Assembly: GCA_028571685.1 (NCBI GenBank)
Contig: CM053141.1
Span: 744,001 to 808,000, forward strand
DNA from: Heterohyrax brucei
Lineage: Eukaryota; Chordata; Mammalia; Hyracoidea; Procaviidae
Reading direction: 5' to 3'
DNA: 64,000 bases
This document shows, one piece after another, positions 55,446-64,000 of the stretch (positions are counted from its first letter, which is position 1; the number at the start of each line of letters is the position of its first letter). A program made the translations under genes and the position numbers. The notes below the pieces were generated by a model. The model saw only the letters and a program-made list of their open reading frames with translations. It was not told the DNA's origin and did no database searches.

Positions 55446-56339
55446 CTTGTGGGCCCCTCTCAGGGAACGCTCTCCAAAGGCCCTGGTGCCCTCATCACAC
55501 TCTGGGTGGCAGGTGCAGGTGCGGGAAGCAGAGAGACCCTGTGCTCTGCCTCAGGGCAGACCCCCCTTCATGGGAGCAGGCTGAGAAGGCTTCACAGACA
55601 CTCCCCGCCGACAGAGTCCGTCCAGGCATGCTGGCGGTGCCACATGGCCATCTCACGGGAGACCGTGTGACAAGCAGGGGCCCTTCCAGCTGTGACCACT
55701 GCAGCATGGCAGCATCCTGACCCCACTGCACCCTTACCCACTGTTCTATTCCCAGGCCCCAACCCCCCAGCCCACACCCACGGCCTCCTGCCCATCCCCC
55801 CAGGGCTTCAAAGCCAAGGTACTTTCCTGCCCATCCTCTCACTGCCGCCCCTGCACTGCTGCCTCTCAGACCTCCACCAGCGGGGGGGGCCCTGCTTTCT
55901 CAAATCAGGTCTCAGGTGGAGAGAAGTAGACCCAGGAGAAAGAGAGACTGGCTCTAGCCTGCCTGGCTCACGCTGTGTCTGTGACCTTTAGCCTGGCGCG
56001 CCCCACTGACTCAGGACCCAGGCTTCCCATCAGGACCTTTGGATGTGGCTGCTGCCGTAGAACTGGTGAAGGTCAGGGCATCTAGGCACAGGAGTGCTGG
56101 TGACTTGGGTGACAGGTCACAAGGCAATGGGCTGCTTGGTGTGTCAGCTAGACAGTCTCAGAGCCTCACCCCAACCCCGTCACCCACCGGTTACTCAGAC
56201 ACTCATTCGGGTCTCTTGTCAGCTGACCGTCCGGGTTCATCTGGGTCTCCTAGAGTCTTCCAGTCAGGTGAAACCCTACAACCTTACACCAAAACTAAGG
56301 TTTCCCTGAGGAAGAAAAAATGAAGTTTCTTTGAGCAAG
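55446..56339. other. GC-rich DNA, no gene recognised
   Basis: No known repeat or domain. The 188-aa frame 55154-55720 plus owes its length to the minisatellite on its left. Confidence 0.4.
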
Positions 56340-56510
56340 TAACAACTCCTCTGTTGCCGAGGTGTCCATAAGGAAGGGGACACTTCCCTGTGGACTGTGC
56401 TTTCCTTGAGGAAGAGGACAGTCACCTGTGGACTGTGCTTTCCTTGAGAAAGGGGACAGCCCCCTGTGGACTGTGGTTTTTCTGAGGAAATGGACATTCC
56501 TCTGAGGAAT
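56340..56510. repeat. minisatellite, ~45-bp unit, about 4 copies
   Basis: Units share TTTCCTTGAG(G)AAG(A/G)GGACA and CCTGTGGACTGTG. The first and last copies are diverged. Confidence 0.85.
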
Positions 56511-56626
56511 GCAGCATTAGCTCCTGGCCAGGAGTTTCCAGCTTTTTGGCCTGCACTATGTGTCTGGGACCTGCCTAGCCAGAGCCCACAATACGTCTAT
56601 AGGTGTGTGTATGTGTATATGTGCGT

Positions 56627-56662
56627 TGTAACCTTGGCTGTAACCTTAGTAGTAACCTTGGT
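56627..56662. repeat. short GTAACCTTGG tandem repeat
   Basis: Three 12-bp units of the form GTAACCTTGGCT / GTAACCTTAGTA / GTAACCTTGGTG directly before the LTR. Confidence 0.85.
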
Positions 56663-57170
56663 GTCTGTCCCCACAAAATAAGGGTAGCCATGTGGCTGGG
56701 CCATGATTCCCAATATCTTGTGACTGTCCTCCGTTTTGTGGTTTTCCTATGCTGTCTGTTAAAGGATTAGGGTGGGGCTGTAAATCCCTTCACAGGGTCA
56801 CCTCCCTGCTCCACTGTAAAAGGAGTTTCCCTGGAGTGTGGCTTGCCCCACCCTTAATCCTTTCATCCTGCAAGAGATAAAAGGGAAGGGAAGCAGACAG
56901 AGTATTGGGAACCTCATACCATCAAGAAAGCACCACCAGGAGAAGACCCATCTTTCAAGCCTGAAGTTCCTGCACCAAGACGTTCCCTAGACAGAGACTG
57001 ATGCAACACCAGACTTGCCTCCAGAGCCGACAGGAGGGAAAGCCTTCCCTGGAGCAGACACCCTGAATATGGACTTGTAGCCTACCGGACTGTGTAAGAA
57101 CAAACATTCCTTTGTTAAAGCCATCCACTCTGTGGTATTTCTGTTAGAACAGCCCTAGCTGACTAAAACA
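56663..57170 (+). mobile_element. MaLR-type solo LTR, 5' end slightly trimmed
   Basis: GTCCCCACAAAATAAGGGTAG start, GGATTAGGGTGGGGCTGTAA, TCATCCTGCAAGAGATAAAAG, CCTGAAGTTCCTGCACC, and end AGCTGACTAAAACA at 57170. The first ~18 bases of the family consensus are absent. Confidence 0.83.
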
Positions 57171-58380
57171 CTTGGTCATAATCTTGGCCTCCAGGGTTCC
57201 TGTTGTGTTTGTGTCGACATGTGGCAGTGTCTTGCTGAGTGGCATTTGTTATTGTTGTTGCGTGTTTTCCTCTGCCGTTGCAAGAATGTCAGAGCTTGAA
57301 TTACAGTGAACGAGTATTACATTTCTTGTTAAATTTGTCAAGAGCAGAAATCAGGGATATGTTAGGCTAAGTTTATGGGGATAATGCCATGTGGAAAATT
57401 GCAGTGTACAAATGGATTAAAAGTTTTTCTGAGGAGAGAGAAAGCGTCACTGATGAGTAGAGTTCAGGGTGGCCAGTAATGAGCAGAAGTGACAAAAAGC
57501 ATTGCAGAAATTCATCAAATTACATGTCAAAATCGTCTGCCGACTGTGACAAGCATAGCAGATCAAGCAAACATAGAGAAACAATCAGGCAAATCTTAGC
57601 TGAAAGTCTTAGCATGAGAAAGCGTCTACAAAAATGGCCCCAGATCAGCTCACAATGAGCAAAAGCCCAGGAGAGTCGAAGCTTGCTGAGACCTTTGGGA
57701 AGGCAAGACGGCATTTGGGGCCGTGTTATCACTGGGGATGAAACATGCGTGTCCCAGTACGATGCCAAAACAGAGCGTCAAAGTGCGCAGTGGAAGTCAG
57801 CCCATTCTCCATAACCGAAAAAGTTCTGTCAGTCCAAATCAAGAGTCCAAACGATGTTGCTAAACTTTTTTGATATCAGAGGGATTGCTCACTATGAACA
57901 TGTACCAACTAGACAAACAGTTAACCAAGTTCACTATTTGGAAGTGCTGAAAAGGCTGTGTGAAAAAGTTAGACAAAAAATGACCTGATGAACTTTTCAC
58001 CCAACAACTCATGGCTCTTGCATCAAGACAACACACCAGCTCACATGGCACCATCTGAGAGAGTTTTTAGCCAGTAAACTAGTAACTGTATTGGAACATC
58101 CTACCTACTCACCTGATCTGGCCTCCAATGACTTTTTTATTTACCGGAAGATAAAAGAGATATTGAAAGGAAGATATTTTTGATGACGTTCAGGGCATCA
58201 AGGGTAATATGATGACAGCTCTGATGGCCATTCCAGGAAGAGCGTTCCAAAATTGCTTTGAAGGGTGAATTAGGTGCTAGCATCGATGCGTAGATTCCTG
58301 AGGGGAGTACTTTGAAGGGGATTGTAGTGATATTCAGCAATGAGGTAAGTAGCGCCTTTTACAGGATGAGTTCACATATT
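57171..58380 (+). mobile_element. mariner element relic
   Basis: About 1.2 kb, close to the usual mariner length, with a recognisable transposase across 57290-58240. It lies directly after a MaLR LTR. I could not identify both terminal inverted repeats, so the ends are approximate. Confidence 0.83.
57290..58240 (+). pseudogene. mariner transposase pseudogene
   Basis: Translated in pieces: a degraded N-terminal HTH part (KWIKSFSEERESVTDE), a linker with KHRETIRQILAESLSMRKR, then VITGDETCVSQYDAKT and QSAQWKSAHSP, HQDNTPAHMAPSERV, and HPTYSPDLASNDFFIY with KIKEILKG. These are the three catalytic blocks (GDE, QDN, SPDL) of the DDD mariner transposase, all still visible. Frame shifts and stops between the blocks abolish function. 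Mammalian mariners were active long ago, which fits the decay. Confidence 0.87.
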
Positions 58381-58500
58381 TAATTGTCCGACCACACACA
58401 CCCTCTTCTAAATCCGGCTTTAATTTCTAGTAGTTACCTGTTTATGTAATGCTGAAACCATTTCTGTATGCTCTTCAGCAAAATTTTACTTGTGTGTGAT

Positions 58501-58553
58501 TGTCTTAGCCATCTAGTGCTGCTGTAACAGAAATACCACAAGAGGATGCCTTT
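58501..58553 (-). mobile_element. MaLR-type LTR 3'-end fragment
   Basis: TGTCTTAGCCATCTAGTGCTG and GTAACAGAAATACCACAAGAG are the terminal 50 bp of the LTR family, abruptly replaced by RTE sequence. Confidence 0.82.
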
Positions 58554-59805
58554 TCGCTGTTGTTAGGTACCGTTGGGTCAGTTTTGACTCACAGCAACCC
58601 TGTGCCCAACAGAACAAAACCTTGACCAGTCATGCACCAGACCACAATCACTTTTATTCTTTAAACCCGTCATTGCAGCCACTGTGCCAATCCATCTCAT
58701 TGAGGGTCTTCCTCTTTTTTGCTGACCCTCCACTCTGCCAAGTAGGATGTCCTTCTCCACGGGCTGATCCCTCTTGACAACACATCCAAAGTACGTGAGA
58801 CACAGTCTTGTCATCTTTGCTTCCAAGGAGCACTCTGGTTGGACTTCTTCCAGGACAGACCTGTTGGTTGTTTTGGCGATCCGTGGTACCGCCGATATTC
58901 TTCTCCAACACCACAATTCAAAGGCATCAATCTTCTGTCTTCCTTATTCTTGTTCAGCTTTCAAATGTGTATGATATGATTGAAAAAAACCATGGCTTGG
59001 GTCAGGCGCACCTCAGTCTTCAAGATGATATCTTTACTTTTCCAGACTTTAAAGAGATCCTTGGCAGCAGATTTTCCCACTGCAAGGCATCTTTTGATTT
59101 CTTGACTGCTGCATTGGTTGTGGAGTTGAGTAAAACGAAATCCCTGACAACCTCAATCCTTTCCCCACTTATACAACGTTGCTGACTGGTCCAGTTGTGA
59201 AGATTTCCGTTTTCTTCATGTTGAGGTGCAATCCATACTGAAGGTTGCAGTCTTTGGTCTTTGTCAATACATGTTTCAAATCCTCTTCACTTCCAGCAGA
59301 CGAGATTGTGTCATCTACACAATGCAGACTGTTGATGAGTCTTCCTCCAATCCTAATGCCTCATTCTTCATATATAGTCCAGCTTCTTGAATTATTTGTT
59401 CAGCATACAGACTGACAACGTATGGTGAAAGGATACAACCCTGATGTAGATCTTTCCTGACTTTAAACCAAGCAATGTCCCCTTGTTCTGCATGGCTGCC
59501 TCTTGATCCATATATGGATTCCTCAGGAGCACAGTTAAGTGTTCTGGAACTTTCATTCTCTGCAATGTTATCTATGATTTTTTTTATGATTCACACAGTT
59601 GAATGCCTTTGCATAGTCAATGAAACAACAGGTAAACATCTCTCTAGTAGTCCCTGCTTTCAGCTGAGATCTGTCTGATGTCACCAATGACATCCGTGGT
59701 CCCACATCCTCTTCTGTATCTGGCTTGAATTTCTGGCAGGTCCCTGTCGATATGCTGTTGCAATTGCTTTTGAATGATCTTGAGTAAAATTTTACTGTGT
59801 GTTAT

Positions 59806-60193
59806 TGAGGGAAATCATGTTAAACACTGTTGACGTAAGTGAAGCCATCTTGGATGCTGAGCCATTACTTCAACTCTGTGTAACCTCCTATGACGTTTGT
59901 GTACTGTAACCTAGAGGCAGTCTGGGAATACTTCCAAGCCCTTGGCCCAAACATATAGAACAATGTATGACTGAAACAGTAAACAACTGACTTAGTTACT
60001 GTATGTTTCAGTTCCTTGTATTCTAAGTTACCAAAAGGGTATAAATACTCTAATAAACCTTTGCTCTGGGCTCTTGGCCGGGGAAAGCCGTTAGCCCCCT
60101 GATCCCAAACTGTTTCAGGTCTATCCTTTCTTAGTCTCGGCGTCGCTCTCCTCCGCCCACCACGTTCATTGGAGAACTGTCTGATCTCCGACA
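59806..60193 (+). mobile_element. short solo LTR, class I-like
   Basis: 388 bp, TGAGGGAAATCATG … CTCCGACA, flanked by GTTAT at 59801-59805 and 60194-60198, exactly within the RTE. TATAAATA at 60040-60047 and AATAAA at 60052-60057 lie only five bases apart, so the poly(A) signal precedes the expected start site. U5 is CpG-containing (GGCGTCGCTC near 60141). A 5-bp duplication leaves class I versus class III open. Confidence 0.85.
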
Positions 60194-60311
60194 GTTATCA
60201 GTGATATTGTTTGATAATTTCGGCATTCGGTTGGGTCACCTTTCTTGGGAATAAATACGGATAAATATGGGCATAAATATGGATATCTTCCAGTTGGTTG
60301 GCCAGGTGGCA

Positions 60312-60749
60312 TTCATAAAGAGAAGTTTATTAAAGTCTAGTAGGTTGCAAGTCCAAATTCAGGGCCTCAGCTCCAAGGGAAGCCTTTCTCGTTGGCACTG
60401 GAGGAAGGTTCTGGTTAGTCCTCCCCTGGACTGGGAGCTTCTCTGTGCAGGAACTCCAGGACCCAGGGACGTGCTCTGCTCCTGGCACAGCTCTCTTGTG
60501 GGTGTGAAGTCCCCAACTTCGTACTCACTTCCCTTTCCTCTTATCTCTTGTGAGATAAAAGGTGGCGCAGGCCACTCTGCCAGGACCCTCCCTTTACCTT
60601 AGATCACCTCAGCGTGTGTTACAGTCCCACTGTAAACCTCTTCTATGTGAGATTGCCATCACAAAAAGGAAGATAAGCACACAATACTGGGAACCATGGC
60701 CTCACCAAGTTGACACAGATTTTGGGTAGGCACCATTCAATCCATGACA
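60312..60749 (-). mobile_element. MaLR-type LTR, 3'-truncated
   Basis: Minus-strand copy retaining AGTAGGTTGCAAGTCCAAAT through CACCATTCAATCCATGACA. The LTR 3' terminal part, which would lie at the left, is lost at the RTE junction. Confidence 0.8.
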
Positions 60750-61043
60750 GTGATATGAATGCTATTGTTCAATAATTTCTACATTCTGCTGGACCACCTT
60801 TCTTTAGAATGGGCACAAATATGCACCTCTTCCAGTAGTTAGCCAGGTAGCTGTTTCTCTGATTTCTTGGTGCAGGACAGGGGAGCCACACCAAGTGGCG
60901 GGTGTCCACGGGGCATCCTGTTGGCCCCACCAGCCCCTGGGAACGTGTTGTCCTCCAGTGCCCACAATGCAGCCAGCACCTTGGCTCCTGGTCACATGTC
61001 ACCCCTGAAATGGGTGAAAGTCAACCAGTTCTTCTTGGCAAGT

Positions 61044-61568
61044 TGTCATGGGTTGAAATGTGCACCCCCCAAACATGTGTATAGCCACTGGGCTGGGCCA
61101 TGATCCCCAATATTTTATAACTGTCCTGCATTTGGCTATTTTGCTATGCTGTACGTGAAGGAGGATTAAGGGTGGGACTGTAAGTCCCTGACTAAGGTCA
61201 CCTCCCTGCTCCAGTGTGAAAGGAGTTTCCTGGGAGTGCGGCTTGCCCCACCCTTTACTTTTTATCTGACAAGAGATAAAAGGAAAGGGAAGCAAGCAGA
61301 GAGCTGGGAATCTCCTACCATCTGGAAAGCAGCACAGGGAGTAGAGCACGTCCTTCAGACCTGATGTTCCTGCGCCAAGATGCTCCCCGACCAAAGACCA
61401 ATGCCTTACAAGGACCTTCCTCCAGAACTGACAGAGGAGGGCCTTCCCTGGAGCAAACACTCTGAATTCACACTTGTAACCTACCAGACTGTGTATGAAT
61501 AAACTCCTCTTTGTTAAAGCCTTCCATTACTGGTATTTCTGCTAGAGCAGCTCTAGCTGACTAAAACA
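61044..61568 (+). mobile_element. MaLR-type solo LTR
   Basis: 525 bp, TGTCATGGGTTGAAATGTGC … AGCTGACTAAAACA. Flanks CAAGT (61039-61043) and CAAAT (61569-61573) agree in four of five bases. RTE sequence with an ACCA(A/G)TTCTT core lies on both sides. Confidence 0.88.
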
Positions 61569-61644
61569 CAAATCGACCAATTCTTTTTGGTATGCAGACT
61601 TGGTGTATTCTTTCCATCTGCTTTTGATATTTTCACCAGCCCTC

Positions 61645-61865
61645 CTCCTCTCAACCTTCTTCCTCCTCCCCAAGCCCTCCTTCCCTGGGCCTCCTTTACT
61701 ACCCCTCCTAGCTGTCCTTCCCAGCCTTCTGACCACTCCTCTTCCAGTCCTTCTCCCACAGCCATCTTCCCAGCCTCCCCCAGCCCTCCTCCTCAGCCTT
61801 CCTCCCAGTCCTCCTCTCCCAGCCCTCCTCCCAGCCCTTCTCCCAGCCCTCCTCCCAGCCCCAGT
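61645..61865. repeat. CCTCCCAGC-type pyrimidine-rich tandem repeat
   Basis: Irregular array of CCCAGCCCTCCT and CTTCTCCCAG units on the plus strand, densest at 61770-61862. It encodes an arginine/glycine-rich false frame on the minus strand (61542-62222). Confidence 0.87.
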
Positions 61866-63564
61866 GTCTGCCTGAAGTCCAGATGTGTCAAGCAGATGTG
61901 AAGGGGATTTGGAATAATGATATTTCTGCTTCTCTGAGTCCAGAGCCTCTGAGGTGTGTGTACTGGGCTGGTCCCTCAAGGATGACGCTACCCCCTCTCG
62001 CTGACCTCGCTGTTGCTGAGGCGCTCTGCGAGGACCTCGGAAGCTGAGCTGGACAGAAGTTCCCCCTGCCTTCATCTGTCCTCTGCCCACAGCCAAGTGT
62101 GAAGCCCCGAGCCCCAACGTGGCTGTTTGTGAAACCCTGTAGTCCACTGAGGCCTCCCCTTTGGGGACTGTGGTCAGCAGAGCCCAGGGACAGGAGAGGA
62201 GACCACAGGGTGACAGTGTCATTGCGGAGCTGCTCAGACATTCAAGGCAGAGGGAACAGCACCCCTGACTGTCTCACGGGAGAGTGACCTCTTTGGGCCT
62301 TCTGAGTGACATGGCATGGTTGGTCTGCTAACTTCTGTATTACAATGGGAAGTCCTCACCGCTGCAGGTGCAAACAGCACTGTACACCTGGGCCAGTGAG
62401 GCATCTGTCTGTAAGGAGCCTAAGCCTCCATGGGAGGCCTCGAGGCTCTCTGAGTGTTCACATGGTCCCCCGTGGGCACAGACCCCCCATCTTCTCCCTG
62501 GGTCGCCTGGCCTATCACAAGATGAGGGGTCTCTCCCCTTCTTTCTCTTTCTCTCAGGGTTTTCCAATCTCCTTCAAAGCCTGCTGGTGCTAAACAACTA
62601 TCCCAGTCACCCCACCTCCTGGCCCCATCAAAACCCGAGTGCCTTCCTCTGCAGACCCCGCTCGCTCGCAGGCACTCAGGGGCTGGCTGCTTTCAAAGGC
62701 TGTTGGCCTCCGCCTCTTCCCTTTCCCCCTCTTCCTCCTCCTCCTCTTCTTCCTCCCCTCCACCCACGCTTCTGGATGCAGGTTAGCCCAGTGACCTCGG
62801 AGAGCCACTGTGAAGGGGTTTCTGGGGGCACCAGCTCCTGCCGCTGGGGCTGTGGGTATATCTGTCACCTTCCTGTGACCCCTCCTGAAGGCGTCTTGAG
62901 GCCCCAGAGAATAAGAATCTGGATCAGTTTTGAAAAAGAACCTTCTTTCCACAGTGGCAAAACGCAGGTGGAAATTATCATGGCCTCCACTCAGGAATAG
63001 AGTTCTGGTGAGAAGTCTTCAGTACCTCCGTGGGGGGAGCGTGGAGGAAGGAGACTGTTGTCCCCTGCGCCCCCCTCCCCCCAGGATCCCAGAGGCAGCG
63101 AACCTGGAGCTGCACCTGTCCCCACCTCCAACGTGCCTGGACCCCCAGGACCAGGCGCCTTCACAGCGCTCAGGGCCTGAGCCGCAGCCCGGAGCACAAG
63201 AGCCCAAGTCAGCTTCCTTCCTTTGTCCTGCCGGTTGTCAAGAGAAGAAAGCCGCCTTTTCTCTGGGGCTGGGACGGGCTGTCCGGGAGACTGAAATATT
63301 AGCCCTTGCCTTTCTGTCTTCAATTTCCCTTTAAAGCTGAGCAGGGAAGAGAAAAGGAAAACCGTCTTTGGTTGGGGGACGCTTGGCCGCCCCGGGGCCC
63401 GGACGCCCCTCCCCTGAGAGGGGGCGGGGGGGCCACAGGCAGGGAAGAGCGCGAAGGAGAAGGAACAAAAGAAGACGCCTTTCCCTCTTCTTCAGCTGGC
63501 CTGTGAATCTGGGCCAGTGGTGTCTGCAGAGCCAGACAGAAGCTCTGTTTTTCTTTTTCTTGAA
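61866..63564. other. GC-rich DNA, no gene recognised
   Basis: No known domain in any frame; the 210-aa frame 62368-63000 plus is the longest but has no recognisable motif and has long overlapping frames on the other strand. A CpG- and G-rich spot at about 63380-63435, with GAGAGGGGGCGGGG, contains an Sp1-like GC box and is a possible weak promoter. Confidence 0.4.
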
Positions 63565-63752
63565 GGAGCCCTGGTGGCGCAGTGGTGAAGCACTCAGCTG
63601 CTAACTGAAACATCAGTTTGAAACCCGGAGCAGCTCTGCGGGAGGAAGACGCACAGTCTAGGGACAGACCTCAGAGCCTCAGAACCCCGCGGGTGGTCCT
63701 CTGGGAATGTTGCCTCCTGAGTCTCCATTGACTCGACAACAACGATAGACTT
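63565..63752 (+). mobile_element. AfroSINE with intact A box
   Basis: GGAGCCCTGGTGGCGCAGTG start; TGGCGCAGTGG at 63575-63585 fits the RNA polymerase III A-box rule. The B box is degenerate (GTTTGAAACCC at 63616-63626). It ends TTGACTCGACAACAACG. The middle is unusual: GGAGGAAGACGCACAGTCTA replaces the usual CTATGGGGCAGTTCTACTC. Confidence 0.86.
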
Positions 63753-63757
63753 AGTTC

Positions 63758-63850
63758 GGGTTTGGGCGTACTGTTTGGTTTTGGTTTGGTGTCTGGTTTT
63801 GGTTTAGATTTTGGTTATGGCTTGGGTTTAGTGTTTGGCTGTGGTTTACT
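63758..63850. repeat. GGTTT-type expanded SINE tail
   Basis: TTCGGGTTTGGG, GTTTGGTTTTGGTTTGG, TCTGGTTTTGGTTTAG and further units over about 90 bp, continuing the normal GGTTTGGTTTT tail of AfroSINEs as an irregular microsatellite. Confidence 0.85.
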
Positions 63851-64000
63851 GAAAGAAGAAACATGCTCTCCAGCATGCCTTGAGTGAAAAAAATGGATTT
63901 TTTTGTGCCAACTGGTTGCTAGAACTTTCTTAAAAGTAACCACCAGCTCTTAGAGTCACCCAGTAGACCTCCTCCCTCCCTACTGCGTCCTTAGAAGCGC

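Larger units (their letters stand above)
58554..61627 (-). mobile_element. RTE-clade LINE relic interrupted by three LTRs
   Basis: Minus-strand RTE from its 3' end (58554, with TGTTGTTAGGTACCGTTGGG) through ORF2 C-terminal and RT regions to about 59800. It continues at 60194-60311, 60750-61043 and 61569-61627. Interruptions are a class I-like LTR (59806-60193), a MaLR LTR (60312-60749) and a MaLR LTR (61044-61568). A block like 60198-60316 recurs at 60750-60860, so part is duplicated, or two RTE copies are abutted. Confidence 0.85.

Noticed and set aside
57290-58240. Domesticated mariner transposase gene
   Set aside because: Multiple stops and frame shifts lie between the catalytic blocks, so no continuous protein can be made.
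61542-62222. 226-aa minus-strand frame rich in arginine and glycine
   Set aside because: Its bulk is the antisense of the CCTCCCAGC tandem repeat plus an LTR end; composition is low-complexity and no domain is seen.
62368-63000. 210-aa plus-strand frame near a GC box
   Set aside because: Proline/serine-rich with no recognisable motif; the GC box at about 63420 lies downstream of it, not upstream.
63565-63640. Possible tRNA gene
   Set aside because: The A box is good but the B box is degenerate, no cloverleaf forms, and the body and tail are those of an AfroSINE.

Overview
This is a 64-kb window of mammalian nuclear DNA, most probably from an elephant or another afrotherian. The evidence is the repeat content. 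It carries AfroSINE-type tRNA-derived SINEs with the 3' end 'CGACTCGACGGCAGTGGGTTTGG'-like in pieces, RTE-clade LINE relics whose 3' end resembles the AfroSINE tail, L1 copies with an afrotherian-type 3' UTR, and many ~500-bp MaLR-type LTRs starting TGTCATGGATTGAATT. The species call is an inference from recognised repeats, not from a database search.

I found no convincing host protein-coding gene, rRNA or functional tRNA. Long open frames in the GC-rich parts lack domains, look like chance frames in C/G-rich or tandem-repeat DNA, or run antisense to transposon relics. What can be annotated is mainly mobile-element archaeology.

Layout. 1-7.3 kb: GC-rich unique DNA with three MaLR-type LTRs. 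7.3-9.7 kb: RTE relic joined to an old L1 fragment. 9.7-12.1 kb: unique DNA. 12.1-19.8 kb: a dense nest with an L1 relic on the minus strand, SINEs, two MaLR-type LTRs each split by a class II solo LTR with a perfect 6-bp target duplication, a mariner fragment and a third class II LTR. 20.8-26.9 kb: MaLR LTRs, an L1 relic, and an RTE 5' half split by a short mariner-like element and by a MaLR LTR. 27.1-30.8 kb: an L1 on the plus strand bounded by a 15-bp target duplication, with ORF1 and the start of ORF2 but most of ORF2 deleted. 30.8-38.5 kb: GC-rich, gene-poor, with minisatellites, polypyrimidine tracts and one CpG-rich block followed by a splice-donor-like site. 38.5-45.4 kb: MIR, old L1M 3' region, RTE pieces, L1 3' UTR and a class II solo LTR inside an RTE reverse-transcriptase gene. 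45.4-56.6 kb: tandem repeats, SINEs and an L1 relic carrying a class I-like LTR. 56.7-61.6 kb: MaLR LTR, a mariner transposase pseudogene and an RTE relic interrupted by three LTRs. 61.6-64 kb: GC-rich DNA and a SINE with an expanded GGTTT-type tail.

No new biological system was found. The most informative observations are the order of nested insertions fixed by exact target duplications, independent U3 tandem duplications in three copies of one class II LTR family, and the direct view of SINE/LINE 3'-end sharing. Several repeat names are by recognition only; exact subfamilies need RepeatMasker with an elephant library.
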